A stretch of DNA of 64,000 nt from an uncultured Clostridia bacterium (GTDB taxonomy: Bacteria > Bacillota > Clostridia > Oscillospirales > Ruminococcaceae): NCBI GenBank assembly GCA_947624675.1, contig CANQLI010000001.1, positions 228,510-292,509 on the forward strand, read 5' to 3'. Under the pieces are notes generated by a model. That model worked only from the letters and a program-made list of their open reading frames with translations. It did no database searches and was not told the DNA's origin. Both the position numbers and the translations under genes were made by a program. Shown here in pieces: positions 1 to 8,706 of the stretch (positions are counted from its first letter, which is position 1; each line of letters opens with the position of its first letter).

Positions 1-1354
1 AGTTTTTAAGCGACTGCATTGGTGCAGGGATCTGTCCGCCGCGATTTATAAACTTTGATGCGGACTCCTTTTTAAGAGGCATAACCGGTCCGCAGCCAAA
101 AAGCCCGCCCCAGTCAAGTTCCTCTCCTACTTGTTTTCCTATTGCGGGTATTATTCTTACCGCCGTTGTTTTTGAATTTACCATACCTATCGCCGCCTCG
201 TCCGCAATTATTGCGGCAAGCGTATCAGGTGTTGTATCGCCGGGAACAACTATCATATCAAGTCCGACAGAACATACAGCAGTCATTGCCTCAAGCTTTT
301 CGACCGTAAGCGCCCCTGACTTTGCCGCATCTATCATACCGGCATCTTCCGATACAGGTATAAACGCTCCCGAGAGCCCGCCTATCCTTGAGCAAGCCAT
401 AACTCCGCCCTTCTTAACAGCATCATTTAACAGCGCCAAGGTAGCAGTAGTTCCGTGAGTTCCGCACCTTTCAAGTCCTATTTCCTCAAGTATATGAGCA
501 ACACTGTCGCCGACAGCAGGTGTAGGCGCAAGCGACAGATCAACTATTCCAAACGGTACATTAAGCCGCTCTGATGCAGTAACACCCACTAACTGTCCTA
601 TTCGTGTTATCTTGTAAGAGGTCTTTTTTATTATATCCGCAATCTCGGAAATATCCGCTTCCGGGTACTTTGAAAGCGCACTTCTCACAACTCCCGGACC
701 GGAAACTCCGACATTTATCATACAATCGGGTTCTCCTACTCCGTGAAATGCTCCTGCCATAAAAGGATTATCCTCTACGGCGTTACAGAATACCACAAGC
801 TTTGCTGCGCCAAAGCACGCCTTATCAACAGTCTTTTCCGCGCACTCTTTTATTATTCTTCCCATAATTTTGCAGGCATCTAAGTTTATTCCTGTTTTTG
901 TAGAGCCTACATTTACAGATGAACATACTCTTTCGGTCACGCTTAGTGCTTCCGGTATAGATTCAATAAGTTCTCGATCACCTGCTGAAAAGCCCTTCTG
1001 GACAAGCGCTGAGTATCCGCCTATAAGATTTACACCAACTGCCTTTGCTGCCTCATCAAGAGCCTTTGCAAACAAAACGGGACTTCCTCCGCAGGCAGCC
1101 GAAACAATAGCAATAGGAGTTACGGAGATCCTCTTATTTATGATCGGTATACCGAACTCCTTTTCTATATCAGCTCCTACTTTGACAAGATCCTTTGATT
1201 TTTTTGTTATCTTGTCATAAACCTTCCTGCACGCCTTGTTTATATCGCTGTCTATGCAGTCAAGGAGCGATATTCCCATCGTGATCGTTCTTATATCAAG
1301 ACATTCGTCCTGTATCATTCGTATGGTTTCCAGTATATCGTAAGCATTCAGCAT
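1..1354 (-). CDS. UPF0210 (DUF711/PFL-like) family protein, 3' part cut by window edge
   Basis: The frame is open from the left edge to an ATG at 1354 with an upstream AAAGGTG site. The translation starts [17 protein letters not shown] and contains GISLLDCID, a Gly-rich stretch ([11 protein letters not shown]) and [12 protein letters not shown], typical of the UPF0210/DUF711 family, which resembles glycyl-radical (PFL-like) folds but has no established reaction. About 450 residues are visible, so nearly the whole family length is present and only the C-terminus is missing. It lies 41 bases downstream of the ACT-domain gene, a pairing that recurs in Firmicutes and suggests the small protein is a ligand-sensing partner. 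The family call is firm; function is unknown. Confidence 0.85.
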   Translation of the reverse strand, partial: MLNAYDILETIRMIQDECLDIRTITMGISLLDCIDSDINKACRKVYDKITKKSKDLVKVGADIEKEFGIPIINKRISVTPIAIVSAACGGSPVLFAKALDEAAKAVGVNLIGGYSALVQKGFSAGDRELIESIPEALSVTERVCSSVNVGSTKTGINLDACKIMGRIIKECAEKTVDKACFGAAKLVVFCNAVEDNPFMAGAFHGVGEPDCMINVGVSGPGVVRSALSKYPEADISEIADIIKKTSYKITRIGQLVGVTASERLNVPFGIVDLSLAPTPAVGDSVAHILEEIGLERCGTHGTTATLALLNDAVKKGGVMACSRIGGLSGAFIPVSEDAGMIDAAKSGALTVEKLEAMTAVCSVGLDMIVVPGDTTPDTLAAIIADEAAIGMVNSKTTAVRIIPAIGKQVGEELDWGGLFGCGPVMPLKKESASKFINRGGQIPAPMQSLKN

Positions 1355-1394
1355 ATTGTAATAACACCTTTCAAAAAAATTCTTATTTACCGTG

Positions 1395-1664
1395 TTAGAT
1401 GTGGTGCATACAGTTAAAAACGCTCTCGTGCATCGTATGTATCTTTAGACCCATCTCATCTCCGGTTGCCGTCATCTTATCGCTTAATGCTCCAAACTCA
1501 ATACTGAGCTTTGAAATATCAACAAGCATTATCATAGCAAACATATCCTGTAAGACAGACTGAGTTACCTCGATAACATTTGCGTTATACTCCGAACATA
1601 TACCCGAAATCTTCGCAAGAATTCCCACAGCGTCTTTTCCTACAACAGTTATTACCGCTCTCAT
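1395..1664 (-). CDS. ACT domain protein, UPF0237 family
   Basis: An 89-residue single ACT domain beginning [20 protein letters not shown] domains bind small ligands, often amino acids, and this family is related to the glycine-cleavage regulator GcvR. The start at 1664 is preferred over the in-frame ATG 18 bases upstream because GGAGATTAAAA sits directly before it. The protein ends in [11 protein letters not shown], the His-rich tail usual in this family. It precedes the UPF0210 gene in one operon; the conserved pairing implies a joint role, but no pathway can be named from sequence. Confidence 0.87.
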   Translation of the reverse strand: MRAVITVVGKDAVGILAKISGICSEYNANVIEVTQSVLQDMFAMIMLVDISKLSIEFGALSDKMTATGDEMGLKIHTMHESVFNCMHHI

Positions 1665-1703
1665 TTTTAATCTCCTTATCAAAAGTTAATTACATTCATT
1701 TAC

Positions 1704-1731
1704 AGTATATCACAAAAAACAGATTTTGCAA
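1704..1731 (-). promoter_or_regulatory. Likely sigma-A promoter for the ACT/UPF0210 operon
   Basis: Reading leftward, TTGCAA, 16 bases, then TATACT preceded by TGA (an extended -10). It lies about 40 bases upstream of the ACT gene start. Prediction from motif only. Confidence 0.5.
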
Positions 1732-1828
1732 AGCATTTTTAAAATTTTTTACATTACCGCTTTTAATTTTGTCATTTATATGATAAAATATCAGTTGGAT
1801 AACAAAAACCATTAAAAGGAGAGATTTT

Positions 1829-2686
1829 ATGACTCTTAAAGGACTTATAGACTGTCACACTCACACTCATTTTTCCCCCGACTCAGCTGAGGCTCCCGAA
1901 AAAATGATCGAAAAAGCAATATCTCTTGAGCTTTCGGCATATGCCGTTACCGACCACTGTGAATGCAACCGCTGGTACTCTATTGAACATTACGGTGCGG
2001 TGGAAAACGGTTATGATACATACAACTTCGACAAGGATTACGAGAGAACGGTTTCTTATATAACAAAAATGAAAGAGAAATATGACGGCAGAATAAACCT
2101 TATATGCGGGGTAGAGTTAGGACAGGCGACACACGACTATGAGGTTGCAGATACTGTCGCAAAAGACAATAGGCTTGATTTTATCATAGGCTCAATGCAC
2201 CAGCTTAAAAATAATGACGACTTTGCCTTTATAAAGTATGAAAACTACACTTATGAAGGTATTATGTCATTGGTCGAGGAATATTATGAGGAGCTTTACA
2301 AGCTATGCTGTTGGGGAAAATTTGATATTTTAGGTCATATAACATATACCCTCCGTTACATTGAGGGTAATGCGGGTATAAAGGTAGATATGTCTCGCTA
2401 TGAGGAGATAATAAGAGAGTGCTTTAAAAAACTGATAAACAACGGAACCGGAATTGAAATAAACACCTCCGGTCTAAGACAGCGCTATGGCAGACCTTTT
2501 CCCGACAAGGAACTTTTAAGCGTCTACAAGGAGCTTGGCGGAGAGATACTGTCCTTAGGTTCAGATGCCCACAAAGCAGAGGACCTTGGTAAGGGGATTT
2601 CTCAATGTGCTGAAATGGCAAGAGAAGCAGGCTTTAAGTATCTTACATATTATAAAAACCGTAAGGCTCAGTTTATTAAAATTTAA
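1829..2686 (+). CDS. Histidinol-phosphatase, PHP family
   Basis: A 285-residue PHP-domain protein. The N-terminal metal motif DCHTHTHFSPDS, a second cluster AVTDHCECN, GSMHQL, and the C-terminal GSDAHKAED give the usual PHP metal-binding His/Asp set. Length and the HTHTHFSPDS motif fit the HisK/HisJ type histidinol-phosphate phosphatase, which removes phosphate in the penultimate steps of histidine synthesis. AGGAGAG lies before the ATG. No other his genes are nearby, so a related PHP phosphoesterase activity cannot be excluded. It is transcribed alone and ends at a strong terminator shared with the convergent polA operon. Confidence 0.83.
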   Translation: MTLKGLIDCHTHTHFSPDSAEAPEKMIEKAISLELSAYAVTDHCECNRWYSIEHYGAVENGYDTYNFDKDYERTVSYITKMKEKYDGRINLICGVELGQATHDYEVADTVAKDNRLDFIIGSMHQLKNNDDFAFIKYENYTYEGIMSLVEEYYEELYKLCCWGKFDILGHITYTLRYIEGNAGIKVDMSRYEEIIRECFKKLINNGTGIEINTSGLRQRYGRPFPDKELLSVYKELGGEILSLGSDAHKAEDLGKGISQCAEMAREAGFKYLTYYKNRKAQFIKI

Positions 2687-2708
2687 GGTGCTATTGATAT
2701 GGCTAATT

Positions 2709-2740
2709 AAAAACACCGTCGTATCCTCGGCGGTGTTTTT
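2709..2740. terminator. Bidirectional terminator between hisK-like gene and polA
   Basis: A 12-bp hairpin with arms AAAAACACCGTC and GGCGGTGTTTTT (one G-T pair) lies between convergent genes. A-rich and T-rich flanks allow termination in both directions. Confidence 0.85.
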
Positions 2741-2755
2741 ATATTGCTGATTATA

Positions 2756-5302
2756 CTATCCCTTTGCGTCATACCAGCTTTTACCCTCATTAACATCGGC
2801 GATAAGCGGCACCTTTAGCTTTGCCGCATTTTTCATCTCTTCATTGAGTATTTTTGCGGCTGCCTCCTTGTCCTTTTCCTCAACTTCAATTATCAGCTCG
2901 TCGTGTACCTGAAGTATAAGCTTTGCCTTAAGCCCTTCTTCCTTTAAGCGCTTATATACCTTTACCATAGCTATTTTTATAATATCCGCTGCTGCTCCCT
3001 GTATAGGTGCGTTCATAGCCGCACGCTTACCGAATGCCTGCACAGCCTTGTTCTTTGCGGAAATCTCCGGAATATACCGCCTTCTGCCGAACATCGTTGT
3101 AACACATCCGTCCCTTATCGCATCTTCAACGATTTTCTCCATATACCTTTTGACACCGGGGTATGTTGTGTTATACTGATCTATATATCTTTTTGCTTCA
3201 GCTATCGAAACGCCGAGATCAACAGACAATGAATACGCTCCGATCCCGTAAATGATACCAAAGTTAACAACCTTCGCGGTCCTTCTCATCTCATCGGTAA
3301 CAAAGTCTATCGGCATATCAAATACCTTGCTCGCGGTCATTGTATGGAAATCCTCTCCGGACATAAACGATGCTATTAGATTTTCGTCGCCGCATTCAGA
3401 CGCCAAAATCCTTAGCTCTATCTGTGAATAATCCGCATCAAGCAGTACACACCCGTCTTTAGCTACAAAGAATTTCCTCATCTGTCTTCCGATCTCTTTT
3501 CTAACGGGGATATTTTGCATATTAGGATCGCTTGAAGATATTCGCCCTGTTCTCGTTTCCGTCTGATTAAAGAATGAATGTACTCTTCCATCCTCTTTTA
3601 TTACCTTTAAAAGTCCCTCTACATATGTTGAGCTGAGCTTTGTTAGCGTTCGGTATTCAAGAACCGCTGGAATTATCGGATGCTTGTCGGCAAGCTCCTC
3701 AAGCACCTCTGCACTTGTTGAATAACCGTACTTTGTTTTTTTCTTATACTTAAGTCCAAGGTCCTCAAACAGTATTTCTCCCAACTGTTTCGGACTAGCA
3801 ATATTGAATGTTTTTCCCGCATATCCGTATATCGTACTCTCAAGGTTTTCAATATCCTTTGACAGCGACTCTCCGAAAGCCCTTATTCCGTCAACATCAG
3901 CTTTTACGCCGATATACTCCATACTTGCAAGCACCTCACAAAGAGGTATCTCAATATCATAAAGCACATTGTCAAGTCCATTCTCCTTGACCTTACTTTT
4001 AAGCTCTAAGCAAAGCGGCTCAAAAGAAGCTATATCAGAATAATTTTCCATATCCTTTCGATAGGTGATCTTATACGCAAGGCAAAGATTCTTAACCGTA
4101 TACTCGCTCGACTGAGAATTTAACAAGTAACCGGCAAGGTCTGCAATAAACATTATATTTTTAAGCTCACAGCCATTTTCAAAGCAAAATTTATGTGCCT
4201 GTTTACCATTAAGACATTCCTTTTTTACATTGCTCGTAAAATAAGCGATCATCATTTTAGTGTCATTCGTATAGTAGATCTTATTGTCAAAGCTTATTTC
4301 TAGCCTTTCCGGATAATAGATAAAGTATGATGTTTTTTCGCTATTTGACATATTCTCTACATCTTTATCAGCAAGCTCCGATACAGGTAACTCATTAAGC
4401 TCGTCTAAGCTATCGCTGTCATTGTCCTCCGCAGTCAGAGAATCAACATCAAGTCCCAGCTTTTCAATGAGCTTAAACATATCAAGTCCGGCAAGCAGAG
4501 AACACAGTTCACTTCCATTGACCTCTCCTAGCTTATAGGCTGATGCATCTTTTTCAACAGGAGCATCAAGCGCTATTGTTCCAAGCCACCTGCTGTGATA
4601 TGCGTCATCCTTTCCCTCTCTTAACTTTTGCTTTACCCTTTCGGTAAGATCAGAATTTTCATACTCATCGTATAGTCTATCGAGTGAGCCGAACTTCTGA
4701 ACAAGAGATAGTGCGGTTTTTTCACCTATTCCCGCAACCCCCTTAATATTATCGGATGAATCTCCCTGCAGCGCCTTTACATCTATTAGCTGTTTTGGCT
4801 CAAGAGAATAATCCTGTTTTATTTTTTCGGGAGTATAAATGATGGTTTCCTTTATCTTCGCAAGGTATACCGTAACATTTTCACTTACCAGCTGAAGCGA
4901 ATCCCTGTCTCCTGTTAGAATAATACACTCATTTTTGTCTGATGAGAAAACCGATGCTACCGAACCCAAAATGTCGTCAGCTTCATATCCCTCTATCTCT
5001 ATTATTTTTACGCCTAAAAAACTGAGCATCTTTTTTATTACAGGCATCTGTTCTTTAAGCTCTTCGGGCATACCCTTTCTGTTAGCTTTATATGTTTCAT
5101 CTGCAATATGTCTGAATGTCGGCGCATGAACATCAAACGCCGCAACAACTCCGTCAGGGTCTATATCTCCAACAGTTTTTAAATATGTGTTCATAAAGCC
5201 TGTAAGAGCATTTGTATAAAAGCCCTTTGAATTTGTAAGCGCTTTTATTCCGTAAAACGCTCTGTTCATTATGCTGTTAGCATCAATGGCAAGTATTTTC
5301 AT
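2756..5302 (-). CDS. polA: DNA polymerase I
   Basis: An 848-residue family A polymerase for Okazaki fragment maturation and repair. Residues 1-290 form the 5' nuclease (MKILAIDANS start, ALQGDSSDNIKGVAGIG helix-hairpin-helix). The polymerase core shows motif A LDADYSQIELR (Asp622), motif B RRTAKVVNFGIIYG (about 672-686) and motif C LQVHDELI (about 798-805). The central domain (about 310-460) lacks the Asp-x-Glu and later acidic residues of a proofreading exonuclease, as in many Firmicutes, so it is probably inactive for proofreading. The start has GGAGG eight bases upstream. It is the last gene of the recG operon, three bases after the trmN6-like gene. Confidence 0.97.
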   Translation of the reverse strand: MKILAIDANSIMNRAFYGIKALTNSKGFYTNALTGFMNTYLKTVGDIDPDGVVAAFDVHAPTFRHIADETYKANRKGMPEELKEQMPVIKKMLSFLGVKIIEIEGYEADDILGSVASVFSSDKNECIILTGDRDSLQLVSENVTVYLAKIKETIIYTPEKIKQDYSLEPKQLIDVKALQGDSSDNIKGVAGIGEKTALSLVQKFGSLDRLYDEYENSDLTERVKQKLREGKDDAYHSRWLGTIALDAPVEKDASAYKLGEVNGSELCSLLAGLDMFKLIEKLGLDVDSLTAEDNDSDSLDELNELPVSELADKDVENMSNSEKTSYFIYYPERLEISFDNKIYYTNDTKMMIAYFTSNVKKECLNGKQAHKFCFENGCELKNIMFIADLAGYLLNSQSSEYTVKNLCLAYKITYRKDMENYSDIASFEPLCLELKSKVKENGLDNVLYDIEIPLCEVLASMEYIGVKADVDGIRAFGESLSKDIENLESTIYGYAGKTFNIASPKQLGEILFEDLGLKYKKKTKYGYSTSAEVLEELADKHPIIPAVLEYRTLTKLSSTYVEGLLKVIKEDGRVHSFFNQTETRTGRISSSDPNMQNIPVRKEIGRQMRKFFVAKDGCVLLDADYSQIELRILASECGDENLIASFMSGEDFHTMTASKVFDMPIDFVTDEMRRTAKVVNFGIIYGIGAYSLSVDLGVSIAEAKRYIDQYNTTYPGVKRYMEKIVEDAIRDGCVTTMFGRRRYIPEISAKNKAVQAFGKRAAMNAPIQGAAADIIKIAMVKVYKRLKEEGLKAKLILQVHDELIIEVEEKDKEAAAKILNEEMKNAAKLKVPLIADVNEGKSWYDAKG

Positions 5303-5305
5303 CCG

Positions 5306-6028
5306 TTATACCTCCTTATTTATTCCATAAATACCGCTTATCTCATCGCTGTATTCTCCGTTATCGTTATACACAAATAAGTTTTCTTCTACGGTCATAA
5401 AAGGTCTTGCCCCTTTTTTCCCTTCAACAAGAATAAGCCATGGCACACCGCCCTTCAGCTTGGAAACAAACCTTATCCGTTTTGGTTCAATACCGCTGCT
5501 TCTCATAGCGCACAAAACATCGCACAGCCGTTCGGGTCTGTTCGTTACACAAAGCCTTCCGCCGAAACGAAGATTCTTTGCTGCCGAAATGCATACATCA
5601 TCTATCGTACAAAGCGTTTCGTGTCTTGCTATCCTGTCTGCATTTCCTTCGCTTAAAATCCCTGTTCCCGAAATTTTGTACGGAGGGTTACAGGTGATAA
5701 GATCAAGCTCCTTATCCGGCTTAAAGCTTTTAATATCTCCGTGAAAAGTCTCAAGCTTATTAAGACAGGAAATCTCTTTGCTCCTCTTAAGCTGATAATA
5801 TGCTTTGTCCTGTATCTCTACGGCATAAAGCTTTTTAGGCTCAAAAAACTTTTCAACCAAAAGCGCTACTATCCCATTTCCGCTGCAAAAGTCACAAACG
5901 GCGTCTTTTCGTCTTGCTTTTGAAAAATATGCAAGCAAAAACGCATCTATCCCGAATCTGTGTTCACTTGAAACACAGACAGATAGCTTATCGCTTAATT
6001 TTTCATAGCTAAGATCAGTGTAATTCAT
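5306..6028 (-). CDS. TrmN6-like SAM-dependent N6-adenine methyltransferase
   Basis: A 240-residue Rossmann methyltransferase. VCDFCSGNGIVALL is the SAM-binding loop and LITCNPPY is the NPPY catalytic motif of N6-adenine/N5-glutamine methyltransferases. Size and the N-terminal FGIDAFLLAYF match the TrmN6/YfiC group, which methylates A37 of tRNA1(Val). The ATG overlaps the stop of the upstream dihydrouridine synthase (ATGA), so the two tRNA modifiers are translationally coupled. The exact tRNA target is inferred from family membership. Confidence 0.86.
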   Translation of the reverse strand: MNYTDLSYEKLSDKLSVCVSSEHRFGIDAFLLAYFSKARRKDAVCDFCSGNGIVALLVEKFFEPKKLYAVEIQDKAYYQLKRSKEISCLNKLETFHGDIKSFKPDKELDLITCNPPYKISGTGILSEGNADRIARHETLCTIDDVCISAAKNLRFGGRLCVTNRPERLCDVLCAMRSSGIEPKRIRFVSKLKGGVPWLILVEGKKGARPFMTVEENLFVYNDNGEYSDEISGIYGINKEV

Positions 6029-7002
6029 CTTTTCTCTCCGTTTTTTAAAATCTCTTCACAAAGCAAATACAGATCTTTTAATGTGTTTAGCTCCGAGCAT
6101 CTATTCCTTATTTTTGCGGCGCTCGGAAGCCCCTTGACATACCACGCTATATTTTTTCTTGCTTCCTTCATTCCCTGATGCTCACCCTTATACTCAACTA
6201 TTTTTTCTGCGTTTAAAAGCATTGTTTCAACGCGTTCTTCAAGAGTTTTCGGCTTATACTCTTTTCCTTCAAAAAAAGCATTTATCTGCTCAAACACAAA
6301 CGGATTTCCATAGCTTGCTCTTCCCAGAGCTACAAAGTCACATCCTGTTTTATCATACATTCTCCTTGCGTCCTCGCCGGAAGCTATATCACCGTTTCCT
6401 ATTACAGGGATAGAAACACTTTCCTTTACCGCTTTGATTACCAAAGGATCAGCCGTTCCCGAATACATTTGCGCTCTTGTTCTTGCGTGAACGGTTATCG
6501 CTGAAGCCCCTGCCTGTTCTAAAGCTTTTGCAAACTCAGGCGCATTAACAGAGCCTTCATCCCAACCTGAGCGGATCTTTACCGTTATCGGAACATCTAC
6601 TGCTTTTACCGTTTCCCTGATTATCCTTTCAGCTTTTTTCATATCCCTCATAAGCGCTGAGCCTCCGCCGTTTGAAACAATTTTCGGAACGGGACAGCCC
6701 ATATTTATGTCGATAATATCCGGAGAAAATTCAAGGAGCTTATAGGCTGCTTTTGCAAAATAATATTCGTCCTCCCCGAAAAGCTGAAGAGCCATAGGCC
6801 GCTCAAAATCAGTTATCTCACAAAGCTTCGGAGTTTTTTTATCTCCGTAAACAAGACCCTTTGAAGATATCATCTCGCTTGTGAGAAATGCACAACCATA
6901 GCTTTTACACATCTCTCTGTACGCCCTGTCAGCAACTGAAGCCATTGGCGCTAACGCCGCATAGCCTTTTACGGTCACATTTTTTATTTTAAGCTCTCTC
7001 AT
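6025..7002 (-). CDS. dusB: tRNA-dihydrouridine synthase
   Basis: A 325-residue FMN-dependent TIM-barrel enzyme that reduces uridines in the tRNA D-loop with NADPH. Visible are the N-terminal substrate loop LAPMASVADRAYR, the catalytic cysteine in NMGCPVPKI, the FMN phosphate region VIGNGDIASGEDA, and the C-terminal helical domain. Size and motifs fit the DusB-like group of Firmicutes. It overlaps the MutS-like gene upstream by 14 bases and the methyltransferase downstream by 4 bases. Confidence 0.93.
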   Translation of the reverse strand: MRELKIKNVTVKGYAALAPMASVADRAYREMCKSYGCAFLTSEMISSKGLVYGDKKTPKLCEITDFERPMALQLFGEDEYYFAKAAYKLLEFSPDIIDINMGCPVPKIVSNGGGSALMRDMKKAERIIRETVKAVDVPITVKIRSGWDEGSVNAPEFAKALEQAGASAITVHARTRAQMYSGTADPLVIKAVKESVSIPVIGNGDIASGEDARRMYDKTGCDFVALGRASYGNPFVFEQINAFFEGKEYKPKTLEERVETMLLNAEKIVEYKGEHQGMKEARKNIAWYVKGLPSAAKIRNRCSELNTLKDLYLLCEEILKNGEKR

Positions 7003-8695
7003 CTTTTTTTGATTTCTTTCTTATATACGATATGTCTATTCCGAATTTGTCAAATACAGTTTTTGCGAAACTGTGCTCTGTCGGAAGTCCCTTTACTATC
7101 TTGTACTTTCTTTCACCTGTCTGCTCATCAGATTCCATAACTATACTCAATAGCTTTGAGCGGACATCCTCATCTTTATTTATCTCATCGCACATATGTG
7201 CAATGTCGGTAAGGTGTGTTGCAAAAACTCCCCTTGCACCAATTATGGCAAATATCCTGACAAGCTCACTCGCTATCTCTATACATTCCTTTGGAGTCGT
7301 TGACTGAATGGACTCATTCATTAGAAGCAAGCTTTGATCGGTTATCGTTTTGCTTATCTCTTTAAACTCCTTTATCTCTGTGGTAAAACGGGAGGAGTTT
7401 ATTCCCACCTCTTCCTCCTTAGGAAAGTTTGTGTATATATAATCACAAATTGAAATCTTACACTCCCTCGCAGGTGCATAAAGCCCCGCCTGACTTAAAA
7501 GCTGACATATACCTACAGCTCTTACAAAGGTAGTTTTTCCTCCGTTGTTGGCTCCGGTAAGAATGTAAAAGCTTGCTGAATCGTCAAATGTGATGTCATT
7601 TCTCACTATAAACTCATCACCTGTTTTATCGTGCTCGACAGCCGATATTCGCTTGTAAAATGCAACATCAAATAGTCCCTTTATCTCACAATAACGCTTG
7701 TCCTTTGGAAGTATAACAGGTCGGCACATTTCAATTTTTCTTGACGCCGCAGCCTCTATAAATCTTACAACTCCGCTGTAAAAATCAAGCTGCGTTTCAA
7801 GCGCGTAAATCTCCTCAAAGCCGATTTTTCTGTAAGTCGCCATTGCATCCGAAAGAGTCCTTATATATCTGTCTGTTATCCTCTCAAGCTCATTGAAAAG
7901 AGCCTTATCTATTTCATTTATGTCTGTGTCGTTTGTGACGGTTTTTCTCGGAATATATTTTGTATATAGCTTTCCCTTGACGGTGGTTTCAGGGAACTCC
8001 GCTCCTCGGTAAAGTATTCTGTCAAACACGCTGGGCTTTACCCCAACAGGCTTTGTCGAATAATCAACTATTCCCGCAGATACAGGAAGCATCTCCTCGT
8101 CAAAATTTATTGCAACAGTAACACTTCTCACTCGGTTGTCAATCGCTTTGTGAAGCTCTTTCATACAATCCTTTATGTGAGAATACTCATCCGATGAATA
8201 AATATCCTCAAAGTATGAAAACAGCTTTGTTATCGCATCCGATTTTATATTCGCTCCATTCAAAGAATAAAAATCGTGAAGTCTGTCGATACACTCGATA
8301 TAGCAGTCAAGCGCTGCTATCTGACCGTTGAGCGCAGTAAAGCTCTGAACCGATTCGATATTGTGAATGTTTACCCTGTCGTTTGTGAGCATATCAGTTA
8401 TAGTAGAATAAAGTGTCGGAAGAAGTGTTTTAACATTTAAAAAGTCATCAAGTGCGTCCTGACGGTATTTGATTATCTCCTCATCATCACAAAGCTCTTT
8501 TAATATCTGTGAACAAAAATACTGATTTCTCGGACACATAAGCTCGCTTACAGATGACACCTCAAGATTAGAAATGTAATCCTCGGGAAGATTTGAAAGT
8601 CTGTATCGCCGCTCATTCATTTTGCTTTTTTTCTCTTCATTAGGGTAAATAAGATCGATTATCGGCTTTAAATTCTTCTCTTCTTTTCTAAACAT
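6989..8695 (-). CDS. MutS-family ATPase lacking the mismatch-recognition domain
   Basis: A 568-residue protein with only the MutS core/clamp helices and the C-terminal ABC-type ATPase. Walker A is TGANNGGKTTF (380-390); the segment SSRFTTEIKEF follows; the Walker B region reads LLLMNESIQSTTPKE, with Asn460 where MutS has the Mg-binding Asp, then a His in VFATHLTD. The N-terminal mismatch-binding and connector domains are absent, and there is no Smr nuclease tail, so it is neither MutS1 nor MutS2. Related short MutS-like proteins with NE at Walker B are common in Firmicutes; their role is uncertain. It sits 11 bases after recG with GGAGGG before the ATG. Confidence 0.85.
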   Translation of the reverse strand: MFRKEEKNLKPIIDLIYPNEEKKSKMNERRYRLSNLPEDYISNLEVSSVSELMCPRNQYFCSQILKELCDDEEIIKYRQDALDDFLNVKTLLPTLYSTITDMLTNDRVNIHNIESVQSFTALNGQIAALDCYIECIDRLHDFYSLNGANIKSDAITKLFSYFEDIYSSDEYSHIKDCMKELHKAIDNRVRSVTVAINFDEEMLPVSAGIVDYSTKPVGVKPSVFDRILYRGAEFPETTVKGKLYTKYIPRKTVTNDTDINEIDKALFNELERITDRYIRTLSDAMATYRKIGFEEIYALETQLDFYSGVVRFIEAAASRKIEMCRPVILPKDKRYCEIKGLFDVAFYKRISAVEHDKTGDEFIVRNDITFDDSASFYILTGANNGGKTTFVRAVGICQLLSQAGLYAPARECKISICDYIYTNFPKEEEVGINSSRFTTEIKEFKEISKTITDQSLLLMNESIQSTTPKECIEIASELVRIFAIIGARGVFATHLTDIAHMCDEINKDEDVRSKLLSIVMESDEQTGERKYKIVKGLPTEHSFAKTVFDKFGIDISYIRKKSKKDERA

Positions 8696-8706
8696 ATTAT
8701 CCCTCC

